A stretch of DNA of 64,000 nucleotides from Anaerolineae bacterium. Its GTDB lineage: Bacteria; Chloroflexota; Anaerolineae; Aggregatilineales; Phototrophicaceae. The stretch spans positions 62,001-126,000 of the forward strand of contig JALHQT010000008.1 of the NCBI GenBank assembly GCA_022841825.1, given 5' to 3'. Positions 26,552 to 36,071 of this stretch are shown piece by piece. The notes under the pieces are model-generated. The model was not told where the DNA came from, ran no database searches, and was given only the letters and a program-made list of their open reading frames with translations. The translations under genes and the position numbers were made by a program. Positions within the stretch are counted from its first letter, which is position 1. The number at the start of each line of letters is the position of its first letter.

Positions 26552-29125
26552 TTATCCTCCCGGCAGCAGCACCAGCGTGGCGACACCCGCGCCATCGACC
26601 GCCTCGCGCGACCAATGCATGGGATGATGCCGAATCCCCAGCCAATCCTCAATCATATCGTCATAATGCGGGCTGAAGGGATGACCACTCTGCCCGGTCG
26701 TATTCGAGGTAAGACTGTTGTCGAAGGCACCCACGTCCACGATCATTCGCATCGACGGTGCCGAACGCACGACGAATTCGCGCGCGGCGAACGCCCAGCT
26801 CGTCGCGTTGGGCGCGACGCGCCCGCCGCTCGTTGCAAAGGGTCCGCGATTGACAAGCTGCTCGATGATGTCGATACCGCTGAGACCGAGCGGATTGCTC
26901 TCGAAGGTTGTCGTGTGAAGCGCGCCCCAGCGCCACGACTCGCGGTCAGCCCCCAGGCGGCTCTCTGCATCCGCCAGCGCCTCGACCAGCGCGCGCGCCA
27001 TCAACTGATCCGGCGTCTCGACCACATCCGGCGTCGTCACATCATCCCACCATGGGCTGTCAGGTACGCCGATGATCTGTTGCAGCGCAAGCAGCTCGAT
27101 CCCTGATCCCTGGTAGGCTTCGTCGAGCGCTGCAAGCTCATCGTCGAACATATCCTGCGTGAGATGCTTGAGAAACAGCATCCAATATGCCGCACGCGCA
27201 CTGTCCCGGTGGAGCTGGTAGTCCCACTCCAGCATCCAATCGCGCACACCCGCCTGCCCCGCATCCGATAACTCCAGCCCACGCAGTGACGGCGCGAGCT
27301 GCTCCGCGAGCATCAGCTTGTTATCGCCCTGGATCGCCGCGATGCTCTCAGGCGTGTGCGCAGTCGATGCCGCGACCAGCTCGTTGATGCGCGCTCCGCG
27401 ATAGCCCACATCCCAATCGTGCGAAATGATGTACTGTTCAGGCTCGCCACCCAACGCCTCTGCCAGCAGATCATAGTAGCCGGGCGGCACAAGCGCCTGA
27501 TTTGCCGTCACGATGTAACCGCGCTCCGGATTGTAGATCGTCGGCAGTGCATCGAACGGGATGTAACCCTGCCAGACACAGCTATCATCGGCGCAGTCCG
27601 ATGGCGTTCTGCCGTCCTCGCCCGGCGCGCGAACCGGCAGGTTGCCGGGAGTCTGATAACCAATATTGCCGTCCACGTCGGCATACACAAAGTTCTGTGA
27701 CGGGGAATCCCAGGAACGCAGCGCCTCGCGGAAAGACTCCCAATCCTGTGCGGTATTCAAGCCAAGAACGGCGCGCCATAGCGTCCCCGGTTCCAGGGAG
27801 GTCCAGCGCAGCGCCAGCGCAGTCTCGTTATCAAAGCCGAGGATTTCTCCGCTCGACTCATCGATCCCGTTGTCCGTGATTATGGGTCCCAGGTGCGTCT
27901 CGCGCACGCGGAAGGTCACCGGCTCGGCTCCATCGCCGAAACTGAGCGTCTCCTCGTAGACGACAAAATCGCGCCACTCATCGTTCCAACGATACTGCAA
28001 TTCGTTCTCCGGGTTGACCTGGATGCGATACAAGTCCTGCGTATCGGGACCCACGTTCGTCACACCCCAAGCGATGCGCCCATTGTGCCCGATAATCACC
28101 GCAGGGCTGGGTGCGAAGGCAAAACCGACGACATCGATGGGGCAGCTCTCGTTGACAGGCTGGCAGTGCAAGCCGATCTCATACCAAATCGACGGCATTC
28201 CGATGCCGAGGTGGGGATCATTCGCCAGCAGCGGGCGACCGCTCGCCGTCCTTTCGCCGCTAATCACCCAGTTGTTACTACCAATACCCGATCCGCCGCC
28301 GAAGATGAACGCGCTATCCAGGGGCATCCCACCCGCCGCCACGATACGCTCGCGCCGTGTCATGTCCACCGTCTCCGGCTCGTCGGAGCGCGTGGATGCG
28401 CCAACGTCCAGGGCTTGCGGCACATCTTCCGGCTGCACAATCGTCGGGAACTCATCATACGAGAACTGCGGCTGCCATGCCGCGAACATCTCCTCGCCCA
28501 GCTCGGCGATCATACGCTCGCGAAACTCCTCGCTACCAGAATTCCCTCCCAAGTCCCACTGCATGACCTTCGCCCAGACGACCGTATCGACGGGCGTCCA
28601 GGGTTCAACCGCGATGTTGACGCCCGTCAGCCCCAGGACGCTGTACTCCATCGCCAACTGCCCCGCTGCACGCCCGCCGATGTAGGCGTTGACACCATCA
28701 GCAAACGCCTGCAAATGGCTAACCGTCGCCTCGTCATAATTCGCCAGCTCGCGTTCGGCGGCGCGCAACCAGCCGACATGGCGGATGAAGACGTCTGTCC
28801 CCATCAGGCTGTCGCTTCGCCCGGTCAGCTCCTGGATGCTGCCTCTGCCGATGTGGCGGCTGAACTCCATCTGCCACCAACGATCCTGCGCCTGCACAAA
28901 GCCCTGGGTGAAAAAGAGGTCATGCAAAGTGGTCGCGTAGATGTGCGGAATGCCTTTTGCATCACGGATGACCTCCACCCGCGCACGCAAGCCCGGAATC
29001 GTGACCTCGCCCGAATGCTGCGGCAGTGGGGAGCGTGTGACGTTCCAGAAGGCGGCGGCACCGCCAACGATGAGCAGAAGCAATAACAAAAGGACGATCA
29101 ACAGAATGCGGCGAAGAATCTTCAT
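26552..29125 (-). CDS. Penicillin acylase family N-terminal-nucleophile hydrolase
   Basis: An 857-residue exported or membrane-anchored hydrolase. An N-terminal hydrophobic segment (LRRILLIVLLLLLLLIVGGA) is followed by the alpha chain, then the nucleophile Ser at about 283 in the SNNWVISGERT motif, where autoprocessing releases the beta chain. Downstream FAFAPSPAVIIGHNGRIAWG and YADVDGNIGYQTPGNLP are family hallmarks. Substrates are beta-lactam or N-acyl amides such as acyl-homoserine lactones. AAGGAG precedes the ATG at 29125, chosen over an upstream extension. Confidence 0.93.
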   Translation of the reverse strand: MKILRRILLIVLLLLLLLIVGGAAAFWNVTRSPLPQHSGEVTIPGLRARVEVIRDAKGIPHIYATTLHDLFFTQGFVQAQDRWWQMEFSRHIGRGSIQELTGRSDSLMGTDVFIRHVGWLRAAERELANYDEATVSHLQAFADGVNAYIGGRAAGQLAMEYSVLGLTGVNIAVEPWTPVDTVVWAKVMQWDLGGNSGSEEFRERMIAELGEEMFAAWQPQFSYDEFPTIVQPEDVPQALDVGASTRSDEPETVDMTRRERIVAAGGMPLDSAFIFGGGSGIGSNNWVISGERTASGRPLLANDPHLGIGMPSIWYEIGLHCQPVNESCPIDVVGFAFAPSPAVIIGHNGRIAWGVTNVGPDTQDLYRIQVNPENELQYRWNDEWRDFVVYEETLSFGDGAEPVTFRVRETHLGPIITDNGIDESSGEILGFDNETALALRWTSLEPGTLWRAVLGLNTAQDWESFREALRSWDSPSQNFVYADVDGNIGYQTPGNLPVRAPGEDGRTPSDCADDSCVWQGYIPFDALPTIYNPERGYIVTANQALVPPGYYDLLAEALGGEPEQYIISHDWDVGYRGARINELVAASTAHTPESIAAIQGDNKLMLAEQLAPSLRGLELSDAGQAGVRDWMLEWDYQLHRDSARAAYWMLFLKHLTQDMFDDELAALDEAYQGSGIELLALQQIIGVPDSPWWDDVTTPDVVETPDQLMARALVEALADAESRLGADRESWRWGALHTTTFESNPLGLSGIDIIEQLVNRGPFATSGGRVAPNATSWAFAAREFVVRSAPSMRMIVDVGAFDNSLTSNTTGQSGHPFSPHYDDMIEDWLGIRHHPMHWSREAVDGAGVATLVLLPGG

Positions 29126-29239
29126 AGTAAGCTCCTTGATAAAACGTTTTCTTCTGTACAAGAGGAAGGCACGAGCGAATTGTGCGTAAAACAGCGCGCG
29201 CTCCGATGAACGCCCGCCAAAGCATGAAAGTAGTTGTCA

Positions 29240-30220
29240 TCAACCGGCTTGTAACGCCGCGTCGAAAAACTCGACCAGCCGTCGTTCGTATTCTTCGGTC
29301 TCGATAAACATCGCCTGGACGTGGGTTGCGCCCTCGATGATCCATACCTGCGGTGTTCCACCGTCTGCCTGCACCGCATCCGCCAGATCGGAGGCATAAT
29401 CGACGCTCAGACGCGCATCCGCCGTGCCATGCGTGATGAAGATCGGGCGTCCATCAAGCTTCGCCATCGCCGCCAGTGGGCTGAATGCGGTAATGTCGTC
29501 GCCCGCGATGAAACGCCCGGCGAGAAGCCCACTTGAGGACAGAAACGTGGGAAATCCGCTGCGGGAAAGTTCAGCATCAACCGCAGCCTGAATCGACGAG
29601 AAGCCGCTGTCTTCCCACACGGCGGCGACACGCACTTCTTCGCCCGTTGCGATCATCACAGTCGCAGCGCCCAGCGATGCGCCAAACAACCCGATCCGTT
29701 CGGGGGCGATGCCACCCTCGTTGACCAGATAATCCCACGCCCCCAGTGCATCCCGCCACTCTTCACTGCCGGCAGCGAAGCGCCCATCCTCAACCTGTGA
29801 CTGCCCATGATCACGGAGATCGATGAGCATGGTATTGTAGCCCGCACGGTGCAGCATCCCCGCGGGCAGCAGCACCTCGTGCGACCCCTTGCAGGAGGTC
29901 AACCCATGCACAAGGATGACAGTGGGCGCGGTGTTCTCTGTACCATTCGGCGCGGGCACAAACCAGCCCGCAAGTTGAATTCCGTCACCGCGACTGACAA
30001 ACTCAACGTCGCTGTAGCCAGCCATCAGATACGGGGCGGTATCGACATTATCAATGGTGAAACTGGCTGGGGTATTTTCCCGGTCATCCGCGTTGCCACA
30101 GCCCGCGACTGTGCGTGAAAGCTGGTTATAGACGTAGACGCTGGCACCCACATAACCGACCAGCAGCAGTACAACGACGATAAGCAACAAAATGGTCAGA
30201 AAACGAGGAATTTTCATCAT
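29240..30220 (-). CDS. Alpha/beta hydrolase, membrane-anchored
   Basis: A 326-residue alpha/beta-fold hydrolase with an N-terminal hydrophobic anchor (FLTILLLIVVVLLLVGYVG). The nucleophile elbow is GLFGASLGAATV (G-x-S-x-G) at about 186, with a downstream Asp in ITHGTADARLSVDY and the catalytic His in EGATHVQAM. The oxyanion loop VILVHGLTSCKG is present. It looks like an esterase or peptidase-like hydrolase facing the outside of the cell; the substrate is unknown. It lies beside the penicillin acylase gene, suggesting a loose cluster of hydrolases, though spacing (114 bases) does not prove an operon. Confidence 0.9.
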   Translation of the reverse strand: MMKIPRFLTILLLIVVVLLLVGYVGASVYVYNQLSRTVAGCGNADDRENTPASFTIDNVDTAPYLMAGYSDVEFVSRGDGIQLAGWFVPAPNGTENTAPTVILVHGLTSCKGSHEVLLPAGMLHRAGYNTMLIDLRDHGQSQVEDGRFAAGSEEWRDALGAWDYLVNEGGIAPERIGLFGASLGAATVMIATGEEVRVAAVWEDSGFSSIQAAVDAELSRSGFPTFLSSSGLLAGRFIAGDDITAFSPLAAMAKLDGRPIFITHGTADARLSVDYASDLADAVQADGGTPQVWIIEGATHVQAMFIETEEYERRLVEFFDAALQAG

Positions 30221-30335
30221 TCAGCCCAGACGCAAGAAAAAACAGAGTCAAAGTTTTACCTCAAGACCTTAGAAGTCGCCAACTGCACCCGAACCCGTAT
30301 CACCACCCGCTTCAAACACCAGCGCTCTGCGCCGT

Positions 30336-30800
30336 TCAGCCGGACGTTGGCGGGCGCAAACTCTGGATGAAGCGTCGCGCCTCGTCGGCGTACTCTCCGT
30401 CCGGAGCCAGCCGCAGATAGCTCTCGAAGTCGCTGACTGCATTCGGTCGCACGCTGGCATCCGGCACACTGGAAAGAAGCACGCCGCGATGGAAGTATCC
30501 ATCTGCGTAAGTCGGATCGAGATCGAGCGCCCGGTCAAAATCTGCCCGTGCGCGATCCCATTCGTACAACAGCAGAATTCGCTGACCACGCGCGACGTAA
30601 AGCGCCGGATCGGACGGTTGCTGCACCAGTGCTGCGTCCAGCAGTGCAATCGCGCTGTCCACATCGCCAGCCTGAGCAAGCGCTTGCGACTGACGAAGCA
30701 CATCATCGCGTGTGGGCTGGCGAAGCGCCAGCAGCATCACCACCCCAGGAAGCGTCAGCAAGAGCAGAAGCGTCCAGACCCAACGCGGCAACTTTGACAT
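30336..30800 (-). CDS. Membrane-anchored TPR-repeat protein
   Basis: A 154-residue protein: a hydrophobic N-terminal segment (TLLLLLTLPGVVMLLAL), then three tetratricopeptide repeats (ALAQAGDVDSAIALLDAALV, QRILLLYEWDRARADFDRAL, and a C-terminal unit from DPTYADGYFHRG on). TPR stacks bind protein partners. GGAG lies 8 bases before the ATG at 30800, so the 10 codons upstream in the open frame are omitted. A strong terminator for the CBS operon stands between 30821 and 30843. Function unknown. Confidence 0.82.
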   Translation of the reverse strand: MSKLPRWVWTLLLLLTLPGVVMLLALRQPTRDDVLRQSQALAQAGDVDSAIALLDAALVQQPSDPALYVARGQRILLLYEWDRARADFDRALDLDPTYADGYFHRGVLLSSVPDASVRPNAVSDFESYLRLAPDGEYADEARRFIQSLRPPTSG

Positions 30801-30820
30801 CAACCGGTCTCCAAAACAAA

Positions 30821-30843
30821 GTGGGGGCATTCATTGCCCCCAC
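30821..30843 (-). terminator. Rho-independent terminator of the CBS gene pair
   Basis: GTGGGGGCA at 30821-30829 pairs with TGCCCCCAC at 30835-30843, a 9-bp GC-rich stem with a 5-base loop. On the minus strand it is followed by TTTGTTTTG. It lies 30 bases after the second CBS gene. Confidence 0.85.
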
Positions 30844-30872
30844 TGTAACAGATTCTCTCAATTAGCTTCACT

Positions 30873-31325
30873 TTAGCGTTGAGGGAGCGCGCCGCTTCCG
30901 ACAACTCCCCCATCCTCAAACTTGTGCAGCGTCTGCATGAAGGCGATGAGCAGATCCGACACGGTCAGAATGCCGACCAGAGACTCGTCGCGCATGACGG
31001 GCAAACAGCGTAGATGATGCATGGTCATCAGACGCGCCGCTTCCTGCACGGGCGTGCGTGGCTCCACGACCACTGGAGCCGGTCGCATATAGTCGCGCAC
31101 TTCCGCCACAGATACGTCTGAATCTGCCTGTGGACCACACCAGGGATCCAAGCCCATCGCCCGCTGGCAATCCCGTTGGTTGATGATGCCGATCAGATGA
31201 CCCTGCTCGCTCAGGACGGGCAGTTGGTGGAACTCCAACTCCGACATCAGGCGCAGTGCAGCCTCGACAGTAGAAGTTGGCTCAATTGTCACTGGCTCAC
31301 TTGTCATGATTTCTGCAACGAGCAT
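30873..31325 (-). CDS. CBS-pair protein (second of two)
   Basis: A 150-residue stand-alone CBS pair (Bateman module) with motifs VAEIMTSEPVTIEPTSTVEA and GHLIGIINQRDCQRA in the first CBS, and VRDYMRPAPVVVEPRTPVQE with HLRCLPVMRDESLVGILTVSDLL in the second. It would bind adenine nucleotides and act as an energy or ligand sensor. It follows the other CBS gene after a 25-base gap and is followed by the terminator at 30821-30843, so they form an operon. The two are diverged paralogues. Confidence 0.92.
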   Translation of the reverse strand: MLVAEIMTSEPVTIEPTSTVEAALRLMSELEFHQLPVLSEQGHLIGIINQRDCQRAMGLDPWCGPQADSDVSVAEVRDYMRPAPVVVEPRTPVQEAARLMTMHHLRCLPVMRDESLVGILTVSDLLIAFMQTLHKFEDGGVVGSGALPQR

Positions 31326-31350
31326 CACCCACCACCCTTCACGAGGAACC

Positions 31351-31788
31351 TCACGCGCGCAGTGCCTCGCGCTCTATCAAGGTGATGAGCTTGTTGAAAA
31401 TGTCCGTCTCCGTCAGAATACCCACCAACGCACCATGCCGCACGACCGGAACGCTGCTGAATTTGCGCGCCACCATCAGACGCAGCGCGTCCAGGAGAGG
31501 CTCGTCAGCTTCAACGGTGATCACATTCTCGGTCATGACATCTTTGACGTGGATGGTATCCCACAGATAATTGACTTCCCATACGCTCAGGGTCGTGGCA
31601 TCCGACGGCGCAGCCTCGCGAATGTCTCCACTGCTGATAATTCCGACCAGCCTGCCGTGCGAAACCACTGGCAGATGGCGAATGCCGAACTCCTTCATCA
31701 CGGATTTCGCCTCTGACACCTTCGCATCTGGGGTCACGCTGACCACATCCGGAGTCATCAGTTCGCTCACCTTCAGTTCAGCCAACAT
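31351..31788 (-). CDS. CBS-pair protein (first of two)
   Basis: A 145-residue Bateman module: VSELMTPDVVSVTPDAKVSE, HLPVVSHGRLVGIISSGDIR, then VKDVMTENVITVEADEPLLD and VPVVRHGALVGILTETDIF. No other domain is attached. Such modules often regulate channels or enzymes by adenosine ligands. First gene of the two-gene operon. GGGAG lies before the ATG. The 135 bases on its right (31789-31923) show nothing recognisable beyond presumed promoter sequence. Confidence 0.92.
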   Translation of the reverse strand: MLAELKVSELMTPDVVSVTPDAKVSEAKSVMKEFGIRHLPVVSHGRLVGIISSGDIREAAPSDATTLSVWEVNYLWDTIHVKDVMTENVITVEADEPLLDALRLMVARKFSSVPVVRHGALVGILTETDIFNKLITLIEREALRA

Positions 31789-31923
31789 TGGCGTTACTCC
31801 CGTCTGATTAGACCTCTTATGAACATCGACTCTGCCCTCAAGATACGCGATTTGAGCAGGGGCGGCTAATCACAAACGGCGTGATTTGCGGGTGAGGATC
31901 GTCACATGCAATGGGCGCGCGCG

Positions 31924-34900
31924 CTATTGGAGTTGGATATTGAAGGAAGCGAAGTTATTTCCCGTATTTGGGTCGGATTCTGCGGCGCTGATGGTCACCG
32001 TGAAGGTGATCATCTGCATTGAGCTACCACCGATTCGGCGAACGATAATGTCCTGGTTGAAGACTGCCCCAGGCGTTATTGAGAAACCCGGGTAGACCAA
32101 AGTACAGGAGGTTCCCCCCGCTTCGCACTCGATTTCTGGCGGCAGATTGAATGTGATGGTGACATTCGTGGCAGTCCCATAGGATGCTCCAGCACCAAAC
32201 TCATAGTTCAGTTGGAAAAGATCGCCAATGCCAGGCGAGGAACTGCCGCTTTCAAACTTACTGATGAATACATCCGCTTGAGCCGATGGGGTCGCCGTCG
32301 GCGTGTCGGTTGGCGTTGCCGTCGGCGGAATCGGTGTCGCCGTTGGCGTTGCCGTCGGCGTCGCGGTCGCAGACGGTGTCGCAGTCGCAGACGGTGTCGC
32401 AGTCGGCGCAGTCACCGTCATCGACGCGCTTGTGTTGTTATTCGACAGGTCAGGGTCGCCGAATTGAGAAGAGGTAGCTGTGATGATGACGACTGTGCCA
32501 TCCGGTGTACCGGGGACAATTGAGGCAGCGTCGAAACTGAGAGTCACGAACTGACCTGGCAGAAGCTGCCCGCTGATCCACCAATCGTAATCGCCATTAA
32601 AGCCATTGAGTGTATAGCCGCTGATGGAACCCCCATTGGTCACCTGAGAAGTGCCGGAATAAGTAAATCCGGACGGGATCGTGATGCTCACTCGCGGACC
32701 GAAGATCGATTGCGTCCCAATGTGCGTGACCGTAATCGAACAGCTCACACTCTCACCCGCAGCAGGGGTCGCTGGCGTACACGACGATGTGAGCGCGACA
32801 TCACGACCTGTGCCCGGTGCCGCCGTAGCAGTCGGCGTTGGCGTGGGAGTCACTGTCGGCGTACTCGTCGCCGTGGGTGTCTCGGTCGCAATCGGCGTGT
32901 TGGTGGCGAAAACGACCGGTGTCGGCGTTGGAGTGGTAGTCGCACAGGGCGCGTCGTTTTGCGGTAGATTTAGATACTCATAGTCAAAGTCAGACGCAAA
33001 GCCGAAAGTGACCATGCCGTCCAGTGCATCCGACGTGATTTCCAGCACAACGGTGGCGTTGGCAGGAATTACCACGACTGCAGTATCGTAGAACGGCGGA
33101 TCGGCAATATCGACGATCCATTCAACCGTGCGATCGAACGCATTGTAGTTCTTGATTTCCCATGCCCGGTTACCACCACCATCAGGATCGCACAGAGCGA
33201 CAATGTCAAACGGGATGAGTGTTGCCGTGGGGGTTGGCGTCGGCGTGTCCGTTGGCGTCGGCGTCGGAGTAAACGCGGACGGTCCGCCGCTCGCCCAGAC
33301 CTCGATCCCGCTGATATTCTGATACCCGGCGTTCGACTCGAAGACAATCGTGTTGTTGGTCACCGACACGGTGTACGGACCCATGCGACGCCACTCGCCA
33401 GCAGGGATCGTAAGCCCTGATTCGATCCGCACCCCTTGCAGGTAATGATCCACCGCCTGAGCAATATCATCTTCCCAGCGATAGAAGTAGACGTTGTAAC
33501 TCCCGTTGGGGAGATTGATCAACGTAATCGTCACCTCCACAAACGTACCCGAATCCGTGACCACGCAGCGCAGCATCGCCTCACGATTTGGGTCGGTGGC
33601 GGGTGTCAGTGTCCCGCCGGGACATTGTGGGACGTCTTCCGTGCCCAGGGTGTAACTCGGCGAGTCCTGCCCTTCCCAAAGGTTGCCGTCAATGACCAAC
33701 GCGGGACCGCCAAAGTTGATGGCGCGCACAAAGCCACTTAGGGGTGTGGGCGTCGCCGTTGGCGTATCGGTTGGCGTTGCGGTTGCCGTCGGCGGAACGG
33801 GTGTCGGCGTTGGCGTCGGCGTGGCGGTTGGCAGGGGTATCACCACCACCTGTTCAACGATGTCATTGCTGGTCGCCGAATCGGGATTGCTCATGCGACA
33901 CTCGACTCGCAGCGTCACAGCAGTCCCAGGCGCAAAGATCTGTGTGTTATAACCTGAGGTGAACATCTGCCCTACGGTGAGCAGCCCCCCAGCGGGACTC
34001 GCCGTCCCCGACTCGCCAAACCCAACCACTTCAATGTACAGAGAGAAACCGGATGCGGTCGCGGGTCCGTCGTTGGTGCAGACCCCCTGAAAGCTGATGT
34101 AGTTCTGCGCGGTGACCGTGACATTCTGAATTGCAACGCGTAGGTCGGTACTCGGCAGCGGCGTCGGAGTAGGGGTAGCAGTCGCTGTTGGCGTGCTGGT
34201 TGCAGTCGCTGTCGCGGTCGGCGTGTCCGTTGCCGTGCTCGTTGCGGTCGGCGTTGACGTCGGCGTCGCGGTCCGCGTCAATGTGGGTGTCAGTCTCGTG
34301 TCAATGACGGTGAACGTGAGTGTGACGACATTGCCTCCAACGCCTTCGCCATTATCTTCGCTATAGGGCTGAACCGTCATGGTATAGGTACCAACACCAA
34401 GCGGCGAGGGTCCTGGAAACAAATCGCCACCAATATCGCCAAATGCGGTATAAGGATCTTGACTCTCGATACCGATATCCACATCGAAGTTGCTGCTTAT
34501 AAAAGCGACACTTTGCGTCAAGACATTTGCAACTACGATGATAGTGAAGTCACTTGGCAAACCGGGTAGCAGCGCGTAGTCAAGCACCATACCATTCGCC
34601 AGGTCTGTGACATACGTGTCTGTGTCTGCATCGAACAACTGGAAGCCTGTAATTGCGGGAATAGTCGGTATTGGCGTCGCAGTCGGCGTTGCGGTCGCGG
34701 TTGGTGTGTCGGTCGGCGTACTCGTCGGTGGAGCGGGCGTATCGGTAGGCGTTGACGTCGCTGTCGGTGTGTCCGTAGCCGTTGCGGTCGCCGTCGGCGT
34801 GTCCGTTGGTGGGATCGGCGTATCGGTTGGCGTTGCCGTTGCCGTAGGTGTCGCTGTTGGCGTATCAGTTGGCGTCGCTGTCGCGATTGGTGTGTCGGTC

Positions 34901-36069
34901 GGCGTACTCGTCGGTGGAGCGGGCGTATCGGTAGGCGTTGACGTCGCCGTCGGTGTGTCCGTAGCCGTTGCGGTCGCCGTCGGCGTACTCGTCGGTGGAG
35001 CGGGCGTATCGGTAGGCGTTGACGTCGCTGTCGGTGTGTCCGTAGCCGTGCTTGTTGCGGTCGGCGTGTCCGTCGGCGTCGCTGTCGGTGGAACAGGCGT
35101 ATCGGTTGGCGTCGCTGTCGCGGTTGGTGTGTCGGTCGGCGTACTCGTCGGTGGAACGGGCGTATCCGTTGGCGTTGCGGTCGCCGTCGGCGTGTCGGTT
35201 GGCGTCGCCGTACTCGTTGCGGTCGCCGTGTCCGTCGGCGTCGCCGTCGGCGGAACGGGCGTATCCGTTGGCGTCGTCGTCGCGGTCGGCGTTGATGTCG
35301 CTGGCGGCACAGGCGGTGTATGGGTCGGCAGCGCGATCGTCACAGGAGTCGAGGTCGGTGTAGGAGTCGAAATCGCAACAGGTGTTGGCGTCGCCGTTGG
35401 CATTTGTGTCAGGCGTCGCGTAGGCGTCACACTCGGTGTAGCTGTTGAGATCGCTCCAGGTGTCAGCGTTGCCGTTGGCGTCTGTGTCGCTCGTCGAGTC
35501 GGGGTCGCGGTCAGACTGGGGGTCGCCGTAACTCGATGTGTCCCGTTGGGTGTCGGGCTTGCTGTGGATGTGCCCCTTGGCGTACCCGTCGCCGTCGGCG
35601 TAACGGTTGGTGTGCTCGTCGCGGTCGCCCTATCCGTCGGCGTGTCCGTTGGCGTTGCGGTTGCCGTCGGCGGAAGCGGCGTCGCGCTAGGAGTCATTGC
35701 AATGGGTGCCGTTGGACTGACTGCATCCGGCATGGCAGTCGCTTCCAGCGTATTCGACCAATCTGGCACCGAAGACTCGGTCACCTGCGTCACAGACTCG
35801 TTGGAGAGCGACGCCGCCGCAATTTCAACCGGGTTGCTGGTTCCCGCATCCAGCATGGCAGCGGCAGCGACTTGATCGTCAAGCGGGGCAAACTCCAGCG
35901 CCCCCCAGGGCGCATACTCGTCTGCAATCTCGGCATCGATCGTCGCCAGAATCACGCCCGGTCGCTGTATACCGCATTCCGCCAGCAGCAGAATGACCAG
36001 AATCAGAAGAATCCCCAGTCGCGCTGCCAGTCGATAGTTTCGCCCAGAGGCTGCTGGCGTAACCCGCAT
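31924..36069 (-). CDS. Giant Thr-Pro-rich surface protein with DUF11/CARDB-like domains
   Basis: A ~1380-residue exported protein. A short N-terminal hydrophobic segment ([16 protein letters not shown]) could be a signal anchor or a lipobox-like end (LLAECG). Then comes a very long (T/P/A/D)-rich linker, about residues 130-470, followed by beta-sandwich domains separated by further Thr-Pro linkers. One is of CARDB/DUF11 type ([20 protein letters not shown] and a C-terminal [13 protein letters not shown] domain). The linkers would be a stiff, possibly glycosylated stalk. The start may be TTG at 36075, overlapping the kinase stop, or the ATG at 36069. It is co-transcribed with the upstream sensor kinase. 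Confidence 0.85.
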   Translation of the reverse strand: MRVTPAASGRNYRLAARLGILLILVILLLAECGIQRPGVILATIDAEIADEYAPWGALEFAPLDDQVAAAAMLDAGTSNPVEIAAASLSNESVTQVTESSVPDWSNTLEATAMPDAVSPTAPIAMTPSATPLPPTATATPTDTPTDRATATSTPTVTPTATGTPRGTSTASPTPNGTHRVTATPSLTATPTRRATQTPTATLTPGAISTATPSVTPTRRLTQMPTATPTPVAISTPTPTSTPVTIALPTHTPPVPPATSTPTATTTPTDTPVPPTATPTDTATATSTATPTDTPTATATPTDTPVPPTSTPTDTPTATATPTDTPVPPTATPTDTPTATSTATDTPTATSTPTDTPAPPTSTPTATATATDTPTATSTPTDTPAPPTSTPTDTPIATATPTDTPTATPTATATPTDTPIPPTDTPTATATATDTPTATSTPTDTPAPPTSTPTDTPTATATPTATPIPTIPAITGFQLFDADTDTYVTDLANGMVLDYALLPGLPSDFTIIVVANVLTQSVAFISSNFDVDIGIESQDPYTAFGDIGGDLFPGPSPLGVGTYTMTVQPYSEDNGEGVGGNVVTLTFTVIDTRLTPTLTRTATPTSTPTATSTATDTPTATATATSTPTATATPTPTPLPSTDLRVAIQNVTVTAQNYISFQGVCTNDGPATASGFSLYIEVVGFGESGTASPAGGLLTVGQMFTSGYNTQIFAPGTAVTLRVECRMSNPDSATSNDIVEQVVVIPLPTATPTPTPTPVPPTATATPTDTPTATPTPLSGFVRAINFGGPALVIDGNLWEGQDSPSYTLGTEDVPQCPGGTLTPATDPNREAMLRCVVTDSGTFVEVTITLINLPNGSYNVYFYRWEDDIAQAVDHYLQGVRIESGLTIPAGEWRRMGPYTVSVTNNTIVFESNAGYQNISGIEVWASGGPSAFTPTPTPTDTPTPTPTATLIPFDIVALCDPDGGGNRAWEIKNYNAFDRTVEWIVDIADPPFYDTAVVVIPANATVVLEITSDALDGMVTFGFASDFDYEYLNLPQNDAPCATTTPTPTPVVFATNTPIATETPTATSTPTVTPTPTPTATAAPGTGRDVALTSSCTPATPAAGESVSCSITVTHIGTQSIFGPRVSITIPSGFTYSGTSQVTNGGSISGYTLNGFNGDYDWWISGQLLPGQFVTLSFDAASIVPGTPDGTVVIITATSSQFGDPDLSNNNTSASMTVTAPTATPSATATPSATATPTATPTATPIPPTATPTDTPTATPSAQADVFISKFESGSSSPGIGDLFQLNYEFGAGASYGTATNVTITFNLPPEIECEAGGTSCTLVYPGFSITPGAVFNQDIIVRRIGGSSMQMITFTVTISAAESDPNTGNNFASFNIQLQ
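34674..35700. repeat. Short-period tandem repeat tract coding Thr-Pro linker
   Basis: About 1 kb made of imperfect repeats of GTCGGCGT/GTTGGCGT-type units (18-36 base periods on the plus strand), encoding TPT(A/D)TPT-type residues on the minus strand. Further short tracts lie near 32286-32410, 32820-32940, 33220-33270, 33740-33835 and 34160-34290. Such tracts are prone to slippage and to assembly collapse, so lengths may vary between strains. Confidence 0.85.
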
Positions 36070-36071
36070 GA

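Noticed and set aside
34674-35700. Repeat tract as a CRISPR array
   Set aside because: The units are short, irregular and translate to Thr-Pro linkers; there are no unique spacers of constant length or Cas genes.
34607-35875. Long plus-strand open frame of Val/Gly/Ala repeats
   Set aside because: It is the antisense of the Thr-Pro repeat tract, which has a clear product on the minus strand with conserved domains.
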